Of a stretch of 64,000 nucleotides of DNA, positions 17,390 through 25,920 are shown piece after piece (the first letter of the stretch is position 1; every line of letters begins with the position of its first letter). The position numbers and the translations under genes were made by a program. The stretch is from Salinimicrobium terrae DSM 17865. Lineage in GTDB: Bacteria; Bacteroidota; Bacteroidia; Flavobacteriales; Flavobacteriaceae. The notes beneath the pieces were generated by a model. It did not search any database, was not told the DNA's origin, and was given only the letters and a program-made list of their open reading frames with translations. The stretch spans positions 1-64,000 of the forward strand of contig NZ_AUKI01000023.1 in the NCBI RefSeq assembly GCF_000424665.1, in the 5' to 3' direction.

Positions 17390-17983
17390 ATGAAAGTAAT
17401 CCATTCTTTATCCTTTTTGATTCTTATGGCGGGTTCCATACTCTTCACAGGCTGTAAACAGGACGGCAGTAGCGAAAATTCTGAACCTCATGCCGAAATG
17501 AATCATGATCAACCCGTTTCGAATCAGGGTCAGGCTTATATAGATGACGATAGTGAAACTCCAAATGCGCTGCGGTTAGCGATTGAATCACCGGATCATA
17601 ATACACTTGAAGCGGCTGTTGAGGCTGCCGGAGTGCAAAATTCCCTGGTAAACGTAGGTCCTTTGACGGTATTTGCTCCTACAGATGCAGCATTTGAGAA
17701 GCTTCCGGAAGGAACTGTGGAAAACCTTCTTAAGCCGGAAAATAAAAGAGATCTCTCCTATATATTAAAGCATCATGTGGCTCCTAGTAATTACCCGGTT
17801 GAAACACTAGTTAAAAATGTCGAAAAAGGTCGTACTCTTTATATGGCATCTGGCGAGAATGTGGAAGTGACAATGGACGGAGATGATATTTATGTAGGAG
17901 GTAAAAAGATCATTGGTACTGTAAAAGTGAGTAATGGCTGGGTGCATGTAATAGATGAAGTAATTCTTCCGGAAAACCTTTAA
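17390..17983 (+). CDS. Fasciclin-domain lipoprotein
   Basis: A 197-residue lipoprotein (signal SFLILMAGSILFTGC, Cys22) with a His/Asp/Glu-rich linker (HAEMNHDQP) and one FAS1 domain from about residue 60. The domain shows the H1 motif VGPLTVFAPTDAAFEKLP and the H2 region NGWVHVIDEVILP. FAS1 domains usually mediate adhesion or binding. A fasciclin gene within a flavobacterial nos cluster recurs in my memory of such loci, but its task there is not established. The His/Met-rich linker could bind copper; this is speculative. The gene starts 25 bp after the cytochrome stop. Confidence 0.88.
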   Translation: MKVIHSLSFLILMAGSILFTGCKQDGSSENSEPHAEMNHDQPVSNQGQAYIDDDSETPNALRLAIESPDHNTLEAAVEAAGVQNSLVNVGPLTVFAPTDAAFEKLPEGTVENLLKPENKRDLSYILKHHVAPSNYPVETLVKNVEKGRTLYMASGENVEVTMDGDDIYVGGKKIIGTVKVSNGWVHVIDEVILPENL

Positions 17984-18073
17984 GATCTAACAATACACAT
18001 ACTTAATTAAATCGGGAATATTTTTCAAAATAATATATAAAGTTTTTAACAACAATCATTTAATTCCACTTTA

Positions 18074-20041
18074 ATGAAACACATTTTTAAATTCGCAGCT
18101 CTTGGTGTTCTGGGACTATTCATGCAGTCCTGCGGCAACAACACCGAATCTTCCAAACAAGGATCGGGAGGTTTAATGGCTGCCAGTGCCGCCGAGAAAG
18201 TTTACGTGGCTCCCGGAGAGCATGATGAATACTACGGATTCTTTTCCGGTGGTTTTAGCGGACAGCTTTCTGTGTATGGTTTACCATCAGGAAGAATGCT
18301 GAAAGTTATTCCTGTTTTCTCACAAGATGCTGAAAAAGGCTACGGCTACAATGAAGAAACAAAAGCCATGCTCAATACTTCTTATGGATTTGTACCATGG
18401 GGAGATCTTCACCACCTGGACATTTCTCAAACAAATGGAGAACTTGATGGAAGATGGATTTTCACCCATGAGAACAACACTCCGCGAGTAGCACGAATTG
18501 ATCTTACTACTTTCGAAACAGTAGAGATTCTGGAGATCCCAAACAGTGCAGGAAACCACAGTTTTGCGATTACTGAGAATACTGAGTACCTGGTTGCCGG
18601 TACCCGTTTTTCTATTCCGTCTCCTCAAAAGGATATGACAATTGACGAAATGAAGGGTAACTTTAAAGGTCCTATGACTTTTGTAAAGGTAGATCAGGAA
18701 ACAGGTGGAATGGAGATAGCCTTCCAGGTGATCATGCCCGGATTCAGTTTTGATCTTGCTCACCCTGGTAGAGCTGCTTCTCACGGATGGATGTTTGCTA
18801 CCACCTATAACTCTGAAGAGGCAAATACCCTTCTTGAGGTAAATGCTTCTCAAAACGATAAAGATTATATCGTGGCAGTGAACTGGAAAAAGATTGAAGA
18901 GTATGTAAACAATGGCGGTGGGGAAATGATGCCTGCAGAATATGCGCACAACGTGTTTGACCACCACAAGCATTCTGCCACTTCTACAATGAAAGAGGGA
19001 ATTATGACAGTTAATCCTACAGATGTTCCGGGTGCGATCTACTTCCTCCCTACTCCCAAATCTCCCCACGGTTGTGATGTGGATCCAACAGGAGAATATA
19101 TTGTTGGTAGTGGTAAACTTGCTGCCCAGGTAACTGTCCACTCCTTCTCAAAAATGCTAAAGGCGATCGAAGAAGAAAACTTTATTGGGGAAGTTTATGG
19201 AATGCCAGTGCTTAATTATGATGCTGTTCTTGCAGGAATCGTGGAAGAGCCGGGATTAGGACCTCTTCATACAGAATTTGACGGAAAAGGAAATGCTTAT
19301 ACTACATTCTTTATTTCTTCGGAAGTTGTAAAGTGGCGATTAAGCGACTTTGAAATCCTTGACAGAAAACCTACCTATTATTCTGTAGGACACCTTATGA
19401 TCCCTGGTGGAAACTCTCAGAAACCTTTTGGAGAATACCTGGTTGCGATGAACAAGATCACCAAAGACCGATATTTACCAACGGGGCCTGAAATGAATCA
19501 TTCTGCACAGCTATATGATATTTCAGGTGAGAAAATGGAACTGCTGCTCGACTTCCCAACTATAGGTGAACCACATTATGCAGCAGGAATTCCTGCGGAT
19601 ATTGTAAAGCAAAATTCTAAAAAGATATTCCGTTTGGATGAAAACGAGCATAAATATGCGGTGAAAAATGAATCTGAAACCCGTGTGGAACGAGATGGAA
19701 ATGAAGTCCACGTTTACATGTCCATGGTTAGAAGTCACTTTGCGCCAGATAATATTGAAGGTATAAAAGTTGGTGACAAGGTTTACTTCCACGTTACCAA
19801 CCTTGAGCAGGATTTTGATGTACCCCACGGCTTTGCCATGATAGGTGCTAACACTGCCGAATTACTGGTTATGCCGGGTGGAACTAAAACTCTGTTGTGG
19901 GAACCCAAAAAAGAAGGAGTATGGCCACTATACTGTACAGATTTCTGTTCTGCACTTCACCAGGAAATGCAGGGTTATGTTCGGGTATCTCCAGCGAACT
20001 CAAACGTAGAGCTCAAATGGTCATTAGATGGAGAGTCGTAG
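18074..20041 (+). CDS. nosZ: Nitrous-oxide reductase, clade II (Sec/lipoprotein type)
   Basis: A 655-residue terminal reductase converting N2O to N2 in the periplasmic space. The N-terminus has no twin-arginine motif; it is a lipoprotein signal, LGLFMQSC with Cys20, characteristic of clade II NosZ. The seven-bladed propeller holds the histidines for the CuZ cluster (DLHHLDIS, AHPGRAASHGW, YAHNVFDHHKHS, KSPHGCDVDP). The C-terminal cupredoxin domain carries the CuA ligands Cys621, Cys625, His629 and Met632 in CTDFCSALHQEMQGY. All look intact. It is followed by a hairpin and then by its maturation genes. Confidence 0.97.
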   Translation: MKHIFKFAALGVLGLFMQSCGNNTESSKQGSGGLMAASAAEKVYVAPGEHDEYYGFFSGGFSGQLSVYGLPSGRMLKVIPVFSQDAEKGYGYNEETKAMLNTSYGFVPWGDLHHLDISQTNGELDGRWIFTHENNTPRVARIDLTTFETVEILEIPNSAGNHSFAITENTEYLVAGTRFSIPSPQKDMTIDEMKGNFKGPMTFVKVDQETGGMEIAFQVIMPGFSFDLAHPGRAASHGWMFATTYNSEEANTLLEVNASQNDKDYIVAVNWKKIEEYVNNGGGEMMPAEYAHNVFDHHKHSATSTMKEGIMTVNPTDVPGAIYFLPTPKSPHGCDVDPTGEYIVGSGKLAAQVTVHSFSKMLKAIEEENFIGEVYGMPVLNYDAVLAGIVEEPGLGPLHTEFDGKGNAYTTFFISSEVVKWRLSDFEILDRKPTYYSVGHLMIPGGNSQKPFGEYLVAMNKITKDRYLPTGPEMNHSAQLYDISGEKMELLLDFPTIGEPHYAAGIPADIVKQNSKKIFRLDENEHKYAVKNESETRVERDGNEVHVYMSMVRSHFAPDNIEGIKVGDKVYFHVTNLEQDFDVPHGFAMIGANTAELLVMPGGTKTLLWEPKKEGVWPLYCTDFCSALHQEMQGYVRVSPANSNVELKWSLDGES

Positions 20042-20085
20042 TAGTTTAATTAGTTAGTTAGTTAAAAGATAGCTTTTCATTGACC

Positions 20086-20120
20086 GAAAGCGGGCCGGGA
20101 TTCCGTCCCGCTTTCTTGTC
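20086..20120 (+). terminator. Hairpin between nosZ and downstream nos genes
   Basis: GAAAGCGGG at 20086-20094 pairs with CCCGCTTTC at 20107-20115 around a 12-nt loop, with a weak T-rich tail. It sits 45 bp past the nosZ stop. As nosZ and the accessory genes run the same way, it is likely a partial terminator or mRNA 3' stabiliser giving more nosZ than accessory transcript. Confidence 0.65.
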
Positions 20121-20134
20121 TAAAACAACTAATA

Positions 20135-20743
20135 ATGAAAAAGTCTGGAATTTTAATGACAGTGGGTTCCCTGCTGTTATTAGGTCTGTTTATCTTTCCT
20201 TTATGGAATATTCAACTTGGAGCTCCTCAATATCCGGACCCTCTGGGAATGAACATTTATATCTTTGGAATTGAAGGAGAAGAGGAATTTGACATTCAAA
20301 ATATTGATGGTGTCAATAAATATATTGGGATGAAAAAGATCCCGAAACCTGAAGAAATGTGGGAGTTTGAAGTTTTTCCCTTGGTAATTGGTGGAATGGC
20401 CGCACTTGGTGTACTGGTGGGAATCCTCGGATTTTTTGGAATTCTTGGCCCCAACTGGTTCCTGGCCTGGTTTATTCTTATGAGTATTCTCGGACTACTG
20501 GGAATGTATGACTTCAATAATTGGTTGCTGGATTACGGCACAGACTTAGATCCTAATGCTGTTATTAAATTAACCGATGAAGAAGGAAATCCTCTTAATT
20601 ACAAACCTCCACTTTGGGGTACAGATCAAATCCTCAATTTCGAGGCAAAATCATATCCGAGGACAGGAGCATATTTACTATTCCTGGGTATGTTTTTGAC
20701 TTTGATTGCTTTTTTCACCGGAAGAAGAGTAGAAAAATCTTAA
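20135..20743 (+). CDS. Four-TM membrane protein in the NosB position
   Basis: A 202-residue protein with four hydrophobic segments at residues ~6-24, 79-103, 107-124 and 179-196. A ~55-residue soluble loop lies between TM1 and TM2 and another of about 50 residues between TM3 and TM4. Clade II nos clusters such as that of Wolinella carry a polytopic membrane protein, NosB, directly after nosZ; position and topology match, so this is probably a NosB-like protein. Identity by sequence could not be checked. NosB function is unresolved, with a role in N2O respiration at the membrane suspected. The next gene, nosL, starts 10 bp after its stop. Confidence 0.75.
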   Translation: MKKSGILMTVGSLLLLGLFIFPLWNIQLGAPQYPDPLGMNIYIFGIEGEEEFDIQNIDGVNKYIGMKKIPKPEEMWEFEVFPLVIGGMAALGVLVGILGFFGILGPNWFLAWFILMSILGLLGMYDFNNWLLDYGTDLDPNAVIKLTDEEGNPLNYKPPLWGTDQILNFEAKSYPRTGAYLLFLGMFLTLIAFFTGRRVEKS

Positions 20744-20753
20744 ATAGTAAATT

Positions 20754-21197
20754 ATGAAAAAGATAAAGAGTTTACTGTATACGTTATCATTACTGGGAGT
20801 TCTTGCCTCCTGTAGTACAAAACCCGAGGCTATTAGATATGGCGAAGACTCGTGTCACTTCTGTGAAATGACGATCGTAAGTAAGGCTCATGCCGCCCAG
20901 GCCGTGAGCACTAAGGGGAAACAATTCAAATATGATGCAATAGAATGCATGGTGCACGATCTGCAACGGAATGAAGCAGAAATGGCAATAAAACAGGTAG
21001 CCAATTATTCTCAACCGGGAACAATGCTTCAGGTGAATGAAGCCCAATTCATAATAAATGACAGTATCAACAGTCCCATGGGCGAAAATCTTGCTGCCAT
21101 AAAGGCTACTGCTAAAAATGCCCCCACATATACCTGGAACGAATTAAAAGCTCAGTTCCAGAGTGAAAAATCAGTAACCTCAAATGAAGTTCAATGA
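20754..21197 (+). CDS. nosL: NosL copper chaperone lipoprotein
   Basis: A 147-residue lipoprotein (signal LSLLGVLASC, Cys20). NosL binds Cu(I) at the outer face of the membrane and supplies NosZ. The metal-binding segment GEDSCHFCEMTIV has Cys34, Cys37 and Met39, with later residues KFDAIECMVHD-like (FKYDAIECMVHDL) matching the family. Its TGA stop overlaps the nosD ATG (ATGA), so the two are translationally coupled. Confidence 0.94.
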   Translation: MKKIKSLLYTLSLLGVLASCSTKPEAIRYGEDSCHFCEMTIVSKAHAAQAVSTKGKQFKYDAIECMVHDLQRNEAEMAIKQVANYSQPGTMLQVNEAQFIINDSINSPMGENLAAIKATAKNAPTYTWNELKAQFQSEKSVTSNEVQ

Positions 21198-22429
21198 GAA
21201 GATGGATGCTTCTTCTTTTTATTCTTAGTGTACTTTCCACACAGGCCCGGGAGATCGAGGTTTGTCACAGTTGTGAGGTTACTTCGATCCAGGCCGCTGT
21301 GGATATGGCACAGGACGGCGACGTTATTAGAATCAAAAGCGGAACTTACAGGGAGCACGATATAAAGATCCTTAACAAATCAATCCGCATCATCGGGGAA
21401 GATTATCCCGTAATAGATGCCGAAAAGAAAGGTACAGCATTTAGTATCCAGGCAAACAATTTTACCATGGAAGGCCTGCATATTAAAAATATCAGTACCA
21501 GTCATACCAGTGAATTTGCTGCAATATTAATGGCGCATTCAACAAATTTCACTATTCGGAACAACAGGCTGGAAAATGTTTTCTTCGGAATTCTTATCGA
21601 GAAATCCACAGGAGGAAGCATAACCGGAAACAGAATAAAGAGTAAATCGGTAAGGCAGGATAATTCCGGAAACGGTATTCACCTTTGGCATTCAAAGGAA
21701 ATCAAGATCAGCAATAACGTTGTCTCGGGAATGCGTGACGGGATTTATCTGGAATTTGCAGGTGAAAGTATTATTTCAGACAATGTATGCAGAGACAACC
21801 TGCGCTATGGCCTACATTTCATGTTCTCCGATCATAATAAGTACCTGGATAATGTGTTTGAAAGCAATGGCGCCGGAGTAGCGGTCATGTTTTCAAAACA
21901 TATTAAAATGTACCGCAATGTTTTTAAAAAGAGCTGGGGTAGCGCCTCCTTTGGCTTACTACTGAAAGAAATTAATGACGCGGAACTTAAACATAATGTA
22001 TTCGAAAAAAATACCATTGCCATAAGCGCCGATGGCACTAACAGAATCGATTACGTTGAGAATGATTTCATCAATAACGGCTATGGTATCAAAATCCGCG
22101 GAGCCTGCTATAAAAATATTTTTACCCGCAATAACTTCCTGTACAATTCTTTCGATGTTGCCTATACAGGCCGTATTAATGAAAATGAATTCGACAGAAA
22201 TTACTGGAGTGAATACAGTGGATATGACCTGAACAAAGACGGCATAGGAGATGTGGCCTACAGGCCAGTAAAATTATTTTCCTATTTGGTAACCCAAACG
22301 CCTGAAGCCATTGTTTTGCTTCGCAGCATGTTCATAGGCCTACTCGATTTTTCAGAAAAGGTCTCTCCTATTTTCACTCCCAAAGATTTAATAGATCACC
22401 ATCCCCAAATGAAAAAGATAAAATGGTAA
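21194..22429 (+). CDS. nosD: NosD, periplasmic copper-processing beta-helix protein
   Basis: A 411-residue exported protein with a short Sec signal (WMLLLFILSVLSTQA). It consists of right-handed parallel beta-helix repeats; runs such as NNFTMEGLHIKNIS, NNRLENVFFGILIEKS and NNVVSGMRDGIYLEF repeat every ~22 residues (PbH1/CASH type). NosD works with the NosFY ABC transporter and NosL in assembling the copper-sulfide cluster of NosZ. The end RNYWSEYSGYDLNKDGIGDVAY is a recognisable NosD tail, split here as RNYWSEYSGYDL plus NKDGIGDVAY. It overlaps nosL by 4 bp and nosF by 7 bp. Confidence 0.94.
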   Translation: MRRWMLLLFILSVLSTQAREIEVCHSCEVTSIQAAVDMAQDGDVIRIKSGTYREHDIKILNKSIRIIGEDYPVIDAEKKGTAFSIQANNFTMEGLHIKNISTSHTSEFAAILMAHSTNFTIRNNRLENVFFGILIEKSTGGSITGNRIKSKSVRQDNSGNGIHLWHSKEIKISNNVVSGMRDGIYLEFAGESIISDNVCRDNLRYGLHFMFSDHNKYLDNVFESNGAGVAVMFSKHIKMYRNVFKKSWGSASFGLLLKEINDAELKHNVFEKNTIAISADGTNRIDYVENDFINNGYGIKIRGACYKNIFTRNNFLYNSFDVAYTGRINENEFDRNYWSEYSGYDLNKDGIGDVAYRPVKLFSYLVTQTPEAIVLLRSMFIGLLDFSEKVSPIFTPKDLIDHHPQMKKIKW

Positions 22430-23130
22430 GTATACAGAACCTCCATAAAAAATTCGGAAAACATACCGTTCTCGACGGACTGGAACTTAATATTGATGAT
22501 CATGGAATCATCGCGGTGCTGGGTCCAAATGGATCGGGAAAAACCACTTTAATAAAAAGTATTCTTGGAATGGTAGTGCCGGAAAAAGGCAGTATTCATA
22601 TTAATGGCAAACCATTAAAAAACAATTGGGAATATAGAAAAGAAATAGATTATTTACCCCAAATCGCCAATTTCCCCGGAAACCTCACTGTGATCGAATT
22701 ACTTAAAATGATCAAAGATTTAAGAGGGGAAGCAAAACGTGAGCAGGAACTGATCAATTTTTTTGGGGTGAACAAGTTTATTGATAAAAAACTAACCAAC
22801 CTTTCGGGAGGAATGAAACAAAAGGTAAACCTGGTACTCACTTTTATGTTTGACAGTCCCCTGGTGATCCTGGATGAACCAACTACAGGTTTGGATCCTG
22901 TTTCGATCCTTAAATTAAAGGAGTTGCTTCATAAAGAGAAAGCCAGTGGAAAAACTATTCTTGTGACTTCTCATATAATGGAATTTGTAGAAAGCGTGTC
23001 AGACAGGATCGTTTTCCTCTGGGAAGGAAAGATCTATTTTAACGGCTCGGTAGAAGAATTAAAAGAAAAAACAAATCAGCGTGATTTTGAACACGCCATT
23101 GCAACCCTGTTAACCGGAGAACATGTTTAA
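22423..23130 (+). CDS. nosF: NosF, ABC transporter ATPase for NosZ maturation
   Basis: A 235-residue cytoplasmic ATPase. Walker A is GPNGSGKTTLIKS (residues ~35-47), the ABC signature LSGGMKQKVNL, Walker B LVILDEPTTGLDP, and the H-loop VTSHIMEFV. It pairs with NosY; recent work on the family describes mechanical transfer from NosD and NosL to NosZ rather than simple import. It overlaps both nosD and nosY, so the four genes are coupled. Confidence 0.95.
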   Translation: MVSIQNLHKKFGKHTVLDGLELNIDDHGIIAVLGPNGSGKTTLIKSILGMVVPEKGSIHINGKPLKNNWEYRKEIDYLPQIANFPGNLTVIELLKMIKDLRGEAKREQELINFFGVNKFIDKKLTNLSGGMKQKVNLVLTFMFDSPLVILDEPTTGLDPVSILKLKELLHKEKASGKTILVTSHIMEFVESVSDRIVFLWEGKIYFNGSVEELKEKTNQRDFEHAIATLLTGEHV

Positions 23131-23905
23131 GATATTAAAATACAGTTTTTTTGACCTTACCCGAAGCAGCTGGAGTTACATATACTTTCTGTTTTACCTG
23201 CTTTTGGGAATTGTACTCTTATTCCTTAACAACGACCTTTCTAACGCCGTTATAACCCTTATGAATGTCATCATTATTTTGGTGCCCCTCATTGGGACAA
23301 TTTTCGGGGTCATGTACTTTTATAATTCCAGGGAATTCACAGAGCTCCTTCTTGCCCAACCTGTAAAAAGAACCTCTATTTTCCTTGGACAATACCTGGG
23401 AGTTGCCGTTTCTCTTTCTCTTAGTCTTGTACTAGGGTTGGGCATTCCTTTTATAGCCTATGGATTATTTCAATCCCCGGCAATCTGGGATTTTACAATG
23501 TTATTAATTACAGGAGTTTTCCTCACACTTATCTTCTCTGCCCTGGCTTTCAATATTGCCCTCTCCAGCGAGAATAAGATCAAAGGTTTTGGCTACGCCA
23601 TCCTCATGTGGCTGTTGCTTGCTGTGGTATATGACGGAGTATTTTTGCTTTCGCTGGTCTATTTTCAGGAATATCCACTTGATAAATTTTCATTGATCGC
23701 AACCATGCTGAATCCTATTGATTTGTCTAGAATCCTCATCCTTCTGAAATTGGACATATCCGCCCTGCTCGGTTATACCGGTGCCGTTTTTAAGCAGTTC
23801 TTCGGAACTTCCTTTGGGTCTGTAATCTCCCTTTCAGTTTTAGTATTATGGACGATTCTGCCATTATTAAATATTGCCCGAATCGTAAAGAAAAAAGACT
23901 TTTAA
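23123..23905 (+). CDS. nosY: NosY, ABC transporter permease for NosZ maturation
   Basis: A 260-residue integral membrane protein with six hydrophobic segments (ABC-2 type), including the first at about residues 18-38 and the last at 235-252. NREFTELLLAQPVKRTSIFLG follows TM2 and is typical of NosY (YNSREFTELLLAQPVKR is the recognisable core). It forms the NosFY transporter with NosF. It is the last gene of the coupled nosLDFY block; the copper-binding protein gene follows 98 bp later, possibly with its own promoter. Confidence 0.94.
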   Translation: MFKILKYSFFDLTRSSWSYIYFLFYLLLGIVLLFLNNDLSNAVITLMNVIIILVPLIGTIFGVMYFYNSREFTELLLAQPVKRTSIFLGQYLGVAVSLSLSLVLGLGIPFIAYGLFQSPAIWDFTMLLITGVFLTLIFSALAFNIALSSENKIKGFGYAILMWLLLAVVYDGVFLLSLVYFQEYPLDKFSLIATMLNPIDLSRILILLKLDISALLGYTGAVFKQFFGTSFGSVISLSVLVLWTILPLLNIARIVKKKDF

Positions 23906-24003
23906 CCCTTCCTTGAACATTGTTTAACAGCAATTTGTAGCTCTTTAGTAGATCATTTGGTAACTTATATATTAGAAAAAAAGTTTAACCAAAATCGTTT
24001 ATA

Positions 24004-24324
24004 ATGAGAAATCAGGAATTTTTAAATAAGCTGTCGAACTGTATCAACCATTGTAATTATTGCGCAGATGCTTGTCTGGATGAGGACAATCTCAAGAAGA
24101 TGGTAGAATGTATAAGAAAAGATAAAGTATGTGCCTCTGCCTGTGCTTCACTTGCAGATATTCTAACGGTTAAGAATGCCAATGTAACAGGATTAGTAAA
24201 ATACTGCGAGCAGGTTTGTAGGGAATGTGCAGAAGAATGTGAGAAGCACGATTCTCAGCATTGTAAAGATTGTGCCAAGGCTTGCCGTGAATGTGAAGAA
24301 GCCTGTAAAAAGTTTGCAGCATAA
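24004..24324 (+). CDS. Four-helix-bundle copper-binding protein (DUF326/Csp-like)
   Basis: A 106-residue, cysteine-dense protein with no signal peptide. Sixteen cysteines line the predicted helices (Cys13, 17, 20, 24, 36, 43, 47, 68, 72, 75, 79, 87, 90, 94, 97, 101) with the i, i+3/i+4 spacing of copper storage proteins (Csp), whose helical bundle stores many Cu(I) ions in its core. Being cytosolic, it resembles the Csp3 type. Its place directly after the nos genes suggests it buffers or stores copper for a copper enzyme cluster; a direct link to NosZ is inferred. Confidence 0.87.
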   Translation: MRNQEFLNKLSNCINHCNYCADACLDEDNLKKMVECIRKDKVCASACASLADILTVKNANVTGLVKYCEQVCRECAEECEKHDSQHCKDCAKACRECEEACKKFAA

Positions 24325-24333
24325 TAACAAAAT

Positions 24334-24360
24334 AACCCGGTTTAACCTCCGGGTTTTTTA
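24334..24360 (+). terminator. Intrinsic terminator after the copper-binding protein
   Basis: AACCCGG at 24334-24340 pairs with CCGGGTT at 24349-24355 and runs into a T tract. It ends the nos island before the convergent malQ. Confidence 0.88.
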
Positions 24361-24387
24361 TTATCTACTTTATAAAGATTACCACTC

Positions 24388-24405
24388 TAAAATGACATTT
24401 TAGTA
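24388..24405. repeat. Dispersed motif copy, TAAAATGACATTTTAGTA
   Basis: Copy between the terminator of the copper-binding protein gene and the 3' end of malQ, a convergent junction. Confidence 0.45.
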
Positions 24406-24413
24406 AAGAATTT

Positions 24414-25919
24414 TTACTTCTTTATCCGTCCATACAACTCGCTCTCCCGGAACAACTCGTTTGCATCTAATTTCTCCATTTCGTCAAAGGTAACTCTCCA
24501 GGACCAGTTCCCTTTTGTACTACCGGGCGTGTTCATTATGGACTCGCCTCCAAGTCCTGCAATATCCTGCAATGGCAAGATCGCTACAGCAGCTACAGAC
24601 TGTAAGGCCATTCGACCTAATACTATGTGCACATTTCCTTCTGTTACTTTTTCACCAGTATATAGATCCAGGTGCTCCTTCACTTCGGTGCCACTGTCCT
24701 TGAACCAGCCTTTCGTTGTATTATTGTCGTGTGTGCCGGTATAAACAATGCTATTAAAATTGTGGTTATAAGGAATATAAGGGTTCTCCCGGTTCGTATC
24801 TCCAAATGAGAACTGTAATACTTTCATCCCGGGAAATTTAAATTTTTCCAGCAAATCGTACACCGGTTGATCCAGTACTCCAAGGTCTTCAGCAATAAAT
24901 GGCATTTTTGGAAACTCCTTTTGAACTTCTTTAAAAAAATCTATACCGGGAGTTTCAGCCCATTTTCCGTTTATCGCAGTCTCCTCCCCTGCTTCTACTT
25001 CCCAATAAGCTGCAAAAGCTCTAAAGTGATCTATTCTTACAACATCAAATAGCAGAAGATTTTGCCGCAGGCGTTCAATCCACCAATGATAGTCTTGCTT
25101 TTGAAGTTCTTTCCAGTCGTAGACCGGTGTTCCCCATAGCTGTCCTGTTTCACTAAACATATCTGGCGGTACGCCCGAAATATGTGTTGGCTGCTTTTCC
25201 CCATCCAGTTTAAAAATTTCGGGATTTGCCCAGCAGTCGGCACTGTCGTGATTTACGTAAAATGGTACATCTCCAAAAATGTGGATTCCCTGCCTATGCG
25301 CTTCCATCATTAAACCTGACCACTGAGAAAAAAACAGGAACTGAACGAATTTTTCCCGCTCAATTTGCTGTTTTAGTTCGTTTTTTGCTTTCTCAAGAGC
25401 CTGCGGCTCCCTATCCCTCAACTCTTTTGGCCAATCCGGCCAATTCGCTTTGTGGTATTTATGTCGAAGAGCCAGGTAAAGACAATAATTCTCAAGCCAG
25501 TCCTTATGGGTTTCTGTAAATTCATTAAAGTCCTGCTCCTGTATCTTTTCGGTTTTGAAAGTTTCAAAAGCAGCATCAAAAATTTGTTGTTTGTATAATT
25601 GTACAGTGTCAAAAGTGACTTTTTCAGCGCTCATTCCTGAAGGCAAAGGAAAATCTTTGAGGTCGATGTATCCTTCTTCTTCCAGTAATTTCGGACTGAT
25701 CAATAAAGGGTTACCTGCAAAAGCCGAATGGCTGCTGTAGGGAGAATGTTGATAAATTCCATCTGTGGGATTTAAGGGAAGAATTTGCCAGTAAGTTTGA
25801 CCAGATCTTTTTAAAAAATTCAGGAATTTATAGGCTTCGGGACCCATGTCCCCTATTCCAAATTCTCCGGGTAAGGAGGTTATATGTAAAAGAATTCCAC
25901 TGCTTCTTTTTAATTTCAT
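24414..25919 (-). CDS. malQ: 4-alpha-glucanotransferase (amylomaltase)
   Basis: A 501-residue GH77 enzyme that shuffles alpha-1,4-glucan segments. The N-terminus RSSGILLHITSLPGEFGIGD and ILPLNPT are family hallmarks. The nucleophile Asp lies in DVVRIDHFRAFAAYWEV, the acid/base Glu in FIAEDLGVLD, and the third carboxylate in TGTHDNNTTKGWF. Length is normal for bacterial MalQ. It closes the treZ-GH57-treY-malQ operon; its ATG is one base from the treY stop. It could lengthen short maltooligosaccharides to sizes usable by TreY or GlgB. Confidence 0.95.
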   Translation of the reverse strand: MKLKRSSGILLHITSLPGEFGIGDMGPEAYKFLNFLKRSGQTYWQILPLNPTDGIYQHSPYSSHSAFAGNPLLISPKLLEEEGYIDLKDFPLPSGMSAEKVTFDTVQLYKQQIFDAAFETFKTEKIQEQDFNEFTETHKDWLENYCLYLALRHKYHKANWPDWPKELRDREPQALEKAKNELKQQIEREKFVQFLFFSQWSGLMMEAHRQGIHIFGDVPFYVNHDSADCWANPEIFKLDGEKQPTHISGVPPDMFSETGQLWGTPVYDWKELQKQDYHWWIERLRQNLLLFDVVRIDHFRAFAAYWEVEAGEETAINGKWAETPGIDFFKEVQKEFPKMPFIAEDLGVLDQPVYDLLEKFKFPGMKVLQFSFGDTNRENPYIPYNHNFNSIVYTGTHDNNTTKGWFKDSGTEVKEHLDLYTGEKVTEGNVHIVLGRMALQSVAAVAILPLQDIAGLGGESIMNTPGSTKGNWSWRVTFDEMEKLDANELFRESELYGRIKK

Positions 25920-25920
25920 A

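Noticed and set aside
18320-19141. Long minus-strand open frame opposite nosZ
   Set aside because: nosZ on the plus strand is intact with its copper ligands; the antisense product has no family features.
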